Shown piece by piece: positions 1-5,511 of a stretch of DNA of 12,835 nucleotides. Numbering within the stretch: position 1 is the stretch's first letter; each line of letters starts with the position of its first letter. A program made the translations under genes and the position numbers. Under the pieces are notes generated by a model. It was given only the letters and a program-made list of their open reading frames with translations. It was not told the origin of the DNA and did no database searches. Origin of the DNA: CAJBLF01 sp964495825 (GTDB lineage Bacteria; Patescibacteriota; Gracilibacteria; Absconditabacterales; Absconditicoccaceae); the NCBI GenBank assembly GCA_964495825.1, contig CAZBWI010000001.1, positions 1 to 12,835 on the forward strand, in the 5' to 3' direction.

Positions 1-71
1 TAACTCGATCATTGACTGTAATGTATTGCTATAAGTTCTCTTTCTTCTTTAGATAACTGTGTATGCGCCAT
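1..71 (-). CDS. IS30-family transposase, N-terminal fragment cut by window edge
   Basis: On the minus strand an ATG at 71 opens a frame that runs off the left edge. Residues 6-23 read LSKEERELIAIHYSQGSS, where the G is an in-frame TGA at 9-11. The order of an LxxEERxxIA stretch followed by a QGxS turn is the first helix-turn-helix (HTH_38) of IS30-type DDE transposases, which bind the terminal inverted repeats. Only the first 23 codons are visible, so the catalytic domain and completeness of the element cannot be judged. Reading TGA as Gly places a glycine exactly where the HTH turn needs one, so the element has adapted to, or evolved under, the host code. A weak purine stretch lies just before the ATG. 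The family call rests on a short match and is moderately sure. Confidence 0.68.
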
Positions 72-114
72 TTTCCATCTCACGGAAATAAATACTTTTG
101 CTTATATTTACTTC

Positions 115-150
115 CTGTGCATTTCGAACTTAAATTTTTAATTCAAATAA
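115..150 (-). mobile_element. Possible terminal inverted repeat of the IS30-like element
   Basis: Upstream of the transposase start lies, on the minus strand, AATTTAAGTTCGAAATGCAC followed by AGG. IS30-family ends often hold a similar arrangement of an AT-rich outer part, a GTT/TTGAA-like core and a TGCAxCA-like inner part. The position, about 45-80 nt before the start codon, is right for a terminal repeat. The other end of the element is outside the window, so neither the repeat pairing nor a target duplication can be tested. Confidence 0.3.
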
Positions 151-154
151 TTTC

Positions 155-183
155 TTGACATTACCAAGCAAATTCTTACTACT
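155..183 (+). promoter_or_regulatory. Possible promoter for the sigma4/HARE regulator
   Basis: A perfect -35 hexamer TTGACA lies at 155-160. The matching -10 region, 16-17 nt downstream, is poor (TACTAC at 177-182). The candidate lies between the IS end and the regulator gene and would give a leader of about 65-70 nt. A second, weaker option is an AT-rich stretch near 233-242, closer to the start codon. Confidence 0.33.
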
Positions 184-193
184 TACGTAGTAA
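176..193. promoter_or_regulatory. Palindrome over the -10 region, possible operator
   Basis: TTACTAC (176-182) and GTAGTAA (187-193) form a perfect 7-bp inverted repeat around TTAC. It covers the likely -10 element of the downstream regulator gene, so a dimeric DNA-binding protein, possibly the regulator itself, could control transcription here. The symmetry is seen; its use as an operator is inferred. Confidence 0.38.
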
Positions 194-256
194 CAAATTA
201 GTCTACATGTATATCTTTTGTTGTATCTCATTTATCTAACTAAAAAACTAATTCCA

Positions 257-1354
257 ATGAACTTTAACGTTAAAATGGATGACAAGAAACTTAAGGTGGA
301 TATCGAGAAAACAAACTTGAAGGACATTTTGATATATTGTAAACCAAAAGAAAGGTTGGTACTTATGAAAAAATTTGGTCTCGATGGATCCAAAGAGACA
401 CCTCTCCAAAGGATCGGAAAAGAGTATTCATTGACCAGAGAAAGGATCAGACAGATTGAAACGCAAGCACTCATGAGATTCAGGAGATTGATCGTAGGAA
501 ATGAGACATATATGGAAGTACTCCAAGAAGCTAAGAAAATCCTCGATGTACATGGAGGTTTACTCTGCGAAGATGTATTGATTTCTAAATTAGTAAATAA
601 GAATATCTTTAAGTTCACGAGACAAGAGCTTAAACTTATTCTCGTTTCTGATTTTGATGTAACATATCTCAAGAGAAATAAATATCTAAACAAAGCATTT
701 TATCTCGAACCATTATACGAAGATTTATTGACCAAAATGGTTCTTACGATTACTGCATACTTCGAAAAGAGAAATAAGAGCCAAGACCTATACGAATTCA
801 TCGGACGGTTGAAGGAAAATTTTGCTAAGGATTACAAAGATATTCACTATATGAAAAACGATTTATTCTATGTAAACTTTTTTGACGCTATCAGAGAAAT
901 CAATGTATTCGATGGAAAAATTGGATTACCTACGTTTGCAGATGTAAACCCAAAGACTATCAAACTCAAAATCCTCTATACCATGAGAAGGATCAATAAG
1001 CCTATTCATTACCAAGAATTACCAGCTAAGATCATGGAACGATTCCCTCAAAAAAATGTGAAGATCAATACCGTACACAATGAACTAGTAAAAAACAACG
1101 ATTTATTTGTCAATCTCGGACTTGGAATCTATGGATTGAAGGAATGGGGATATGAAGGAGGTATGGTCAAAGAAATCCTGGTAAGGATATTTGAGAGGAA
1201 CGACAGAGCTATGAATGTCAAAGAACTCTGCAAAGAGATGTTGAAAGAGAAGATGGTAAGTCCAAACACAGTTATGTTAAATCTTCAAAAGTACAAAGAT
1301 TTGTTCAGAAGAGTAGAAAAGGGTGTTTACGAACTCATCAAGTCAAAGAAATAA
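257..1354 (+). CDS. Sigma-70 region 4 / HARE-HTH fusion transcription regulator
   Basis: A 365-aa protein. Residues about 30-80 are a sigma-70 region 4: ERLVLMKKFGLDG, then TPLQRIGKEYSLTRERIRQI, the helix-turn-helix that in sigma factors reads the -35 element. Regions 2 and 3 are missing, so it cannot melt a promoter as a normal sigma factor does. After a helical middle, residues 233-298 fit a HARE-HTH winged helix of the type in RNA polymerase delta subunits (NKPIHYQELPAKI, TVHNELVKN, GIYGLKEWG). A further winged-helix-like unit follows at 303-362. I chose the ATG at 257 over a TTG 39 nt upstream because the extra 13 residues match nothing. All 16 or so glycines use GGN and there is no in-frame TGA. 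It probably binds RNA polymerase or promoter DNA as an accessory regulator; targets are unknown. Domain calls are fairly sure, the role is inferred. Confidence 0.85.
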   Translation: MNFNVKMDDKKLKVDIEKTNLKDILIYCKPKERLVLMKKFGLDGSKETPLQRIGKEYSLTRERIRQIETQALMRFRRLIVGNETYMEVLQEAKKILDVHGGLLCEDVLISKLVNKNIFKFTRQELKLILVSDFDVTYLKRNKYLNKAFYLEPLYEDLLTKMVLTITAYFEKRNKSQDLYEFIGRLKENFAKDYKDIHYMKNDLFYVNFFDAIREINVFDGKIGLPTFADVNPKTIKLKILYTMRRINKPIHYQELPAKIMERFPQKNVKINTVHNELVKNNDLFVNLGLGIYGLKEWGYEGGMVKEILVRIFERNDRAMNVKELCKEMLKEKMVSPNTVMLNLQKYKDLFRRVEKGVYELIKSKK

Positions 1355-1385
1355 TAGAACCTAATATACAGACAGACTGTTATCC

Positions 1386-1433
1386 CCACGAAAGTGGAGA
1401 ACAAAAAATCTTGCTTCCCAGCAGGGTTTTTTT
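1386..1433 (+). terminator. Terminator after the sigma4/HARE gene, with a preceding tetraloop hairpin
   Basis: The main hairpin (1403-1433) pairs AAAAAATCTTGCT with AGCAGGGTTTTTTT around a TCCC loop, with T-G wobbles in the stem, and ends in seven Ts. A-runs on its left side could let it work from the other direction too. Just before it, CCAC-GAAA-GTGG (1386-1397) is a short stem closed by a GNRA-type tetraloop. Confidence 0.7.
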
Positions 1434-1449
1434 GTTTGTTTAGCATACA

Positions 1450-1471
1450 GGTGGGAATTTCCACCCGGGTG
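1450..1471. repeat. Overlapping palindromes in the convergent intergenic zone
   Basis: GGTGG (1450-1454) pairs with CCACC (1461-1465). The right arm is also part of CACCCGGGTG (1462-1471), a perfect 10-bp palindrome. The two foldings exclude each other. It lies between two convergent transcription units and beside both terminators; no function is shown. Confidence 0.45.
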
Positions 1472-1476
1472 TTAAC

Positions 1477-1502
1477 AAAAAAACCTGACGGAACACCGTC
1501 AG
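1477..1502 (-). terminator. Terminator for the small membrane-protein gene at 1532-1765
   Basis: On the minus strand CTGACGG and CCGTCAG form a perfect 7-bp stem with a 4-nt loop, followed by seven Ts (1483 down to 1477). It begins 29 nt after the TAA of the minus-strand gene, a typical intrinsic terminator. Confidence 0.85.
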
Positions 1503-1531
1503 CTTCTTGATGAGAATAAATCGCTACTCCA

Positions 1532-1765
1532 TTAATCCCAAAGTTTCTTTCGGTTCACAAGCAAATAAATGCCTACAAAAACAAGGATCAGAACCAAAAT
1601 ACACAAACCTCCTCTTGCTATCCATGAAGGTAAAGAAGGAGTTTTCCAGGCCAAACCGCCTGCAAAAAAGAAAGCCATAATAGGCATACAAAACGAAAAG
1701 AATTTTCCGTTAGCCAACATAAAAGGCTCAATAATTTTGTACATGGTTTCGTCGAATTTTTCCAT
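1532..1765 (-). CDS. Small membrane protein, two hydrophobic segments
   Basis: A protein of about 77 aa starting MEKFDETMYKIIEPF. It has two hydrophobic stretches: one with the core FCMPIMAFFFAGGLAW, one with the core CILVLILVFVGIYLLV, and then a short basic tail NRKKLWD. Two transmembrane helices with a short tail are likely. I recognise no family. The frame also opens at a TTG (1792) and an ATG (1771); I prefer the ATG at 1765 because a -10-like TATAAC (1781-1776) would place the transcript start near 1769. A terminator on the same strand lies before it and one lies after it, which supports a separate minus-strand unit. The opposite-strand ORF here is a charged shadow of this hydrophobic protein. 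Confidence 0.62.
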   Translation of the reverse strand: MEKFDETMYKIIEPFMLANGKFFSFCMPIMAFFFAGGLAWKTPSLPSWIARGGLCILVLILVFVGIYLLVNRKKLWD

Positions 1766-1775
1766 TATCATATAT

Positions 1776-1781
1776 GTTATA
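1776..1781 (-). promoter_or_regulatory. -10-like element close to the start of the 1532-1765 gene
   Basis: TATAAC matches the -10 consensus at five of six bases and lies 10 nt before the preferred ATG, giving a predicted leader of about 4 nt. No convincing -35 hexamer is seen, partly because the preceding terminator occupies that zone. Confidence 0.35.
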
Positions 1782-1804
1782 CTTATATACAATATAGATT
1801 GAAT

Positions 1805-1829
1805 AAAAAAAACCTGCGAAATACGCAGG
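1805..1829 (-). terminator. Terminator for the 1838-2125 gene
   Basis: On the minus strand CCTGCG and CGCAGG form a 6-bp stem with a 5-nt loop, directly followed by eight Ts (1812 down to 1805). It starts 8 nt after the TAA of the upstream minus-strand gene. Confidence 0.85.
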
Positions 1830-1837
1830 ACTTTGTA

Positions 1838-2125
1838 TTAGAGATGACACTTATAACAATCGCTTGAGCGTCCTTTCTTGGGAAATACAGAAACACCCAA
1901 AAAGACGCCAACCAAAATAATGAACACAGAAAGTACCCGGATTACTAGAACAGTAGTATCGTTAGGAACATGACTGGCTTGTATAAACATGTTGATGCCA
2001 AAATAAAAAAACATACCAACAATAATAATAGTACCAAAAACTCGTAACCAATAGACAACCGAGTCACCATCAATATTCCGAAACCAGGAACCGATTTTGT
2101 TAAAAAATAAAATAAAATTTTTCAT
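1838..2125 (-). CDS. Small membrane protein with C-terminal CYKC
   Basis: A 95-aa protein from the ATG at 2125; a TTG at 2134 would add three residues. After an amphipathic N-terminus (MKNFILFFNKIGSWF) there are two hydrophobic segments, one with the core TIIIVGMFFYFGINMF and one with the core VLSVFIILVGVFLGVSVF. A short basic tail ends in DCYKCHL. Two transmembrane helices are likely; the CxxC near the end could bind metal or form a disulfide, but two cysteines alone prove nothing. No family is recognised. It is transcribed away from uvrC and followed by its own terminator, then by another small membrane-protein gene on the same strand. Confidence 0.68.
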   Translation of the reverse strand: MKNFILFFNKIGSWFRNIDGDSVVYWLRVFGTIIIVGMFFYFGINMFIQASHVPNDTTVLVIRVLSVFIILVGVFLGVSVFPKKGRSSDCYKCHL

Positions 2126-2173
2126 TTTTGTCAATATTTTGTTTTAAACAAAAAATAATCATTTACCTAAAGA

Positions 2174-2197
2174 TTTCAAGCACAAGAATACTTGAAA
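2174..2197. repeat. Inverted repeat in the divergent uvrC promoter zone
   Basis: TTTCAAG (2174-2180) and CTTGAAA (2191-2197) are perfect 7-bp arms around 10 nt. It lies between a minus-strand gene and uvrC, just before a -10-like element, so it may be an operator; a hairpin is the alternative. No known LexA or SOS box is recognised in it. Confidence 0.35.
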
Positions 2198-2207
2198 AAA
2201 CAGAGAA

Positions 2208-2213
2208 TAATAC
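2208..2213 (+). promoter_or_regulatory. -10-like element for uvrC
   Basis: TAATAC ends 12 nt before the uvrC ATG, so transcription would begin near 2220 with a leader of about 6 nt. There is no Shine-Dalgarno sequence before the start. The -35 region is not clear. Confidence 0.33.
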
Positions 2214-2225
2214 TACTCTACAGCA

Positions 2226-3932
2226 ATGTTCACACCGGATATCAGCAAAATACCACATAATGCAGGAGTCTATCTCTTCAAAGACAAGAAAGACAAGATT
2301 TTGTATATCGGCAAAGCAAAAAATCTCCAAAAAAGAATCTGACAATATTTTTCACCCAACTCGCTCCGAAAACAGGAAATGCTTTCCAAAGCGAACAAAC
2401 TCAATTTCCTCATAACCAAAAACGAAAGCGAAGCTCTCTATCTGGAAGATAATCTCATCAAACAACATCAACCAGAATATAATAATTTATTAAAAGCTGA
2501 TAACAGTTACGTGTATATCAAAATCACGAAAGAATTGTTTCCACAGATTTTCCTAACAAGAAAAAAAATCAATGACGGATCACTCTATATAGGACCAAAA
2601 AATAATACCATCCAACTGAAAATTTTTCTCCAATATATGAGACAAATACTCAAATTTAGAGGTTGTAAAACTACACAGTTCAAACAAGAGAAATTATGTT
2701 CAGATTATTACTTCTGAATTTGTAGATGACGATGTAAGGAGCCATTAAAAAACAAACCAGAAGAATATAAAGATATTTTGAATATCATTACTTCCTTTTT
2801 CAAAGGAAATACCAAACCCATCGAGCACGAGATCCACAAACAAATAGAGGCTGCAGTTATCGATGAAAATTTTGAACGAGCAGCCCAACTCAGAGATATC
2901 TATCAATCACTACAAGGATTCATCGAAAAACAAGATGTTGTGTTACCGGAAAAAAAAGACGGCTATCTCGCATTGATAAAAACAATAGGAGAACAATTTA
3001 TCTATACAGTCCTTGTCTTCACCCAAGGAAAACTGATGGATGTCATCACAAACAAAGAGCAGCACAATGATATCGAAGAAGATAGTCTTCACCTAGCTAT
3101 TCAAAGAACATTCGGCGAATGAAACATACAAAAAAACACGAACGAAACTATAATAACTTCATTAGCTAAAGGCCTCCTTGATAAGAGAAGAAACAAAGGT
3201 GTATTTATAAAAAAGCTAAAACCACTCATACAACTCGCCGAAAATTTTCTCGAATCCTACATTATCTCCAACTCGATCCAAGAAGGGACAATCATCATCA
3301 ATGACCTCATGAAAACACTCAAAGACAGATATGGACTAAAGAAAATACCATACAGAATCGAATGTATAGATATTTCACATCTCAGCTGATGACGAACCAG
3401 CGGATGATTATCCTGTTTGATAGGATGACTCCCCTATATGAAATGATATCGCAAATACAAAATCCAGGGATCAGTGACAAGTACGAAGAAACAAAGAAGA
3501 AAAAACAGCACATCCCACGACCACAATCCCAAATCCCTGAACGATGATTATGCTGCACTCGAAGAAGTATTACAACGTAGAGTCCAATCATGAAGAGAAT
3601 TCCCTGATTTATTGATCATAGACGGCGGAAAAGGTCAGTTAAATGTCGTAAAGAAATTATGCCAGGATCCAAAACGAAAAGAAATTGTATATCAGAGAGA
3701 TATAGTTTCTTTGGGGAAATGAGAAGCAAGAACTAAATCACAAATCTGAAAAACATCTAATAAATCTGATAAAATTTGAGAGAAAATCTACACTTTGGAC
3801 GAAAAACTCAAAATTCACGAAATATCAATAGTCTACGATCAAGCCGACAAAATCCTACTGAAAGCCAGAGATGAAGCACATAGATTCGCCAATTCCTATA
3901 GAAAGAAACAGATGAGCAAGGAACGAAAGTAA
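2226..3932 (+). CDS. uvrC: UvrABC excinuclease subunit C, UGA read as Gly, lacking the HhH2 domain
   Basis: UvrC makes both cuts around DNA damage after UvrA/UvrB recognition. The 568-aa frame has 13 in-frame TGA codons (residues 39, 164, 168, 299, 388, 389, 394, 401, 407, 456, 499, 508, 518) and ends at TAA. Domains in order: GIY-YIG nuclease at 12-95 (GVYLF, ILYIGKAKNL with R37, ESEALYLEDNLIKQ); four cysteines C147, C158, C166 and C170, spaced nearly as the Fe-S ligands of E. coli UvrC; a UVR motif for UvrB binding at 199-230 (ENFERAAQLRD); and the RuvC-like nuclease with D382 in IDISH, D466 in IDGGKGQL and H552 in RDEAHRFA. TGA codons fall on family glycines such as the G before C166. The protein ends 16 residues after H552, so the C-terminal tandem helix-hairpin-helix is absent, and about 30 extra residues lie before RDEAH compared with E. 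coli. About 37 percent of its glycines use TGA. Confidence 0.96.
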
Positions 3933-3958
3933 AAAACGAGCAATTTTCTAAAAAGATA

Positions 3959-3988
3959 AGCCATTTTTGGATACCTTTTGGCTATTTT
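3959..3988 (+). terminator. Weak possible terminator after uvrC
   Basis: AGCCA (3959-3963) can pair with TGGCT (3979-3983), followed by ATTTT. The stem is only 5 bp and the loop is long (15 nt), so this is a poor candidate. The rest of the uvrC to 4108 gap holds a promoter and nothing else I can recognise. Confidence 0.28.
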
Positions 3989-4041
3989 AAGCGATTTTCA
4001 AAGATTTTATAGATGCAGACACGAAAAAAGTGCCCATTTTT

Positions 4042-4069
4042 TTGACAAAAAAATTTTTCTGAATATAAT
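4042..4069 (+). promoter_or_regulatory. Consensus sigma-70 promoter opening the uncharacterised gene row
   Basis: A perfect TTGACA (4042-4047) and a perfect TATAAT (4064-4069) are separated by 16 nt. Transcription should begin near 4076, leaving a leader of about 32 nt. An AGGAG at 4079-4083 is 24 nt before the ATG, too far for a usual ribosome binding site. This is the strongest promoter in the window. Confidence 0.82.
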
Positions 4070-4070
4070 T

Positions 4071-4097
4071 ACATTCAGAGGAGTTTTATTCATTCAG
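4071..4097 (+). promoter_or_regulatory. Leader element shared with the gene at 8956
   Basis: The leader reads ACATTCAG (4071-4078), TTTTAT (4084-4089), CATTCAG (4091-4097). The leader of the 1183-aa gene has the same three blocks in the same order (8924-8931, 8934-8939, 8948-8953). The shared order suggests a common protein or RNA contact; the role is unknown. Confidence 0.35.
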
Positions 4098-4107
4098 AAA
4101 AACGCCC

Positions 4108-5154
4108 ATGAATGCGCTCAATACCACAAAGACAAAAGATGAATTATTAGCAGAATTGGACCTAGCAAAAGCTAGCTATGATTCTGCCGAAATTGGAAGA
4201 TTGGAAGAAGAGATAAAAAAAATAGACCAACAAACTGCAGAACATACAGAAGAAATGACACAAGTTACACAGGAAGCGAATCAGGAGAAAGCGATAAAAA
4301 TGGAAGAGCTCAAGAATCTTCTCCAAGACAAAGAAGAAAATACAGAAAAAAATACAGAAAAAATTGTCGAACAACACAAAATAAGACTCAAACAAACTAT
4401 AGAAAGATACAACGAAAAAATCAAAGCAATAAACACAGCCAACGATACAGAAAAAGAAAAACTCAAAAAAGAATTGGAAGCGATCAAAAAAGAGATCAAA
4501 ACAGATAAAGAAAAATATGAACAAGTAAAAGAAGATTTTTTTGCAAAAACAGACTACAATATAGAGAAATTTTCTGATGAAGACCTTAAAAAAGTACCAA
4601 CAACACGATACAGATTCGAAACAAGAAAAGGAAAGTTTTTCAATAGTCCGAGAATAAACACAATGAAAACCATCAGAAGAAACATCACCATCAGAACACT
4701 CATCAAAAAATTAAACAAAATAGGAAACAATACAAAAGATGGAGTAAGATTCGTAATGGGATTTGAAAAAGCAAGATTCCTCCGTTATACAAGTATTAAA
4801 ATGTATTCAGCTATAGATAAAGCAGGATCTGCTATGGGTATGCAAATGAATCCGCAACAATTTCATACTATGTTCAATGCAGGAAGAAAAAACATTTTCG
4901 CTATCTTGGATATGGATACAGGAGAAACAAAAGAACAAAAAGAAGAATCAGAAAAAATAATAACAGCACTCAAAAAAAGGATCAATTACTACGGATATGC
5001 ATATGCAAGAGAAAGAGCAAACGCTCGGGTCGCACCATTTGTAGAAGCAGAAAAAACAGCCAAAGATAATGAAAGAATCTTAGAAAAAACAGAAGCAAAC
5101 AAAAATAAAGTAATACAAATGAACTCACCACAACAAGTACAAGCGGCAGCATAA
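4108..5154 (+). CDS. Coiled-coil protein with basic central region, unknown function
   Basis: A 348-aa protein, no recognised family. Residues about 10-145 are highly charged and rich in E, K and Q with regular hydrophobic spacing, a long coiled coil. Residues 165-235 are strongly basic (RYRFETRKGKFF, KTIRRNITIRTLIKK), which could bind nucleic acid, phospholipid or acidic partners. Residues 238-265 are Met- and Gln-rich (AMGMQMNPQQFHTMF). A second helical part fills 275-335 and the end is QQVQAAA. No signal peptide or membrane segment is visible, so it is probably cytoplasmic. All of its roughly ten glycines use GGN, unlike the two large genes downstream. It is first in a same-strand row behind a consensus promoter, and 37 nt separate it from the next gene without a terminator. 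Confidence 0.82.
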   Translation: MNALNTTKTKDELLAELDLAKASYDSAEIGRLEEEIKKIDQQTAEHTEEMTQVTQEANQEKAIKMEELKNLLQDKEENTEKNTEKIVEQHKIRLKQTIERYNEKIKAINTANDTEKEKLKKELEAIKKEIKTDKEKYEQVKEDFFAKTDYNIEKFSDEDLKKVPTTRYRFETRKGKFFNSPRINTMKTIRRNITIRTLIKKLNKIGNNTKDGVRFVMGFEKARFLRYTSIKMYSAIDKAGSAMGMQMNPQQFHTMFNAGRKNIFAILDMDTGETKEQKEESEKIITALKKRINYYGYAYARERANARVAPFVEAEKTAKDNERILEKTEANKNKVIQMNSPQQVQAAA

Positions 5155-5173
5155 ATAGTACGTCTTATCTTTT

Positions 5174-5179
5174 TATTTT
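5174..5179 (+). promoter_or_regulatory. -10-like element before the small acidic gene
   Basis: TATTTT ends 12 nt before the ATG at 5192. It would allow a separate short-leader transcript in addition to read-through from 4108. It matches the consensus at only four of six bases in an AT-rich gap. Confidence 0.22.
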
Positions 5180-5191
5180 CTACCAATTATC

Positions 5192-5482
5192 ATGGAAAAA
5201 CCAACCAACATGCAACAAGCAACAGACTATGTCTACAATCAGCTCAAAGAAATCAATCCTGAAATAGAAAAAGACGACGTCTACGATACTATCATGGACG
5301 AAGTCCTCGAATCCATAGAATATATCATGACCGACGAAGATATGAAATTTTTGGAAGAAAACAAAAATAATCTGACCGCTATCGACGACTACCTCGCAAC
5401 AAAAATACCAGACTATCAAGATCTCCTTGATGATATCGTAACCGATATGGTCAGCGAAGAAATTTTGGAAGAAGGAGAATAA
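5192..5482 (+). CDS. Small acidic helical protein, possibly DUF5663-like
   Basis: A 96-aa, very acidic protein (many D and E, few basic residues). Predicted helices carry the pattern DDVYDTIMDEVLESIEYIM, then FLEENKNNLTAIDDYLATKI, then PDYQDLLDDIVTDMVSEEIL. Small acidic CPR proteins grouped as DUF5663 have a similar layout, with a conserved xIPDxxxLxxxE-like middle; I recall this resemblance but cannot test it here. No membrane segment and no TGA codon. The ATG at 5192 follows TTATC with no Shine-Dalgarno sequence. It lies 37 nt after the coiled-coil gene and 29 nt before the 970-aa gene, and could be a chaperone-like partner for these larger, more basic proteins. That role is speculation. 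Confidence 0.78.
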   Translation: MEKPTNMQQATDYVYNQLKEINPEIEKDDVYDTIMDEVLESIEYIMTDEDMKFLEENKNNLTAIDDYLATKIPDYQDLLDDIVTDMVSEEILEEGE

Positions 5483-5511
5483 GAGAAATTTATCAAATAA
5501 ACTTTAAAAAA

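Noticed and set aside
1379..1387. TTATCCCCA, one mismatch from a DnaA box
   Set aside because: A single near-match between convergent genes, with no cluster of boxes, no DUE-like repeats and no dnaA or dnaN nearby.
2715..2729. UGA read as tryptophan (code 4)
   Set aside because: The TGA codons at UvrC residues 164 and 168 align with glycines, not tryptophans, of the cysteine motif, and TGG is used normally for Trp in the window.
3362..3547. A 61-aa plus-strand ORF and a 69-aa minus-strand ORF inside the uvrC region
   Set aside because: Both are in wrong frames or on the wrong strand relative to the continuous UvrC frame, which carries the IDISH and IDGGKGQ motifs across this stretch.
4079..4083. 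AGGAG as a Shine-Dalgarno site for the gene at 4108
   Set aside because: It lies 24 nt before the ATG, well outside the working distance, and no in-frame start exists at the right spacing.
4162..4524. Long minus-strand ORFs rich in F, I, L and S opposite the coiled-coil gene
   Set aside because: They are the antisense of Lys/Glu-rich codons, which always give Phe/Leu/Ser-rich shadows; the plus-strand frame has a promoter and a sensible coiled coil.
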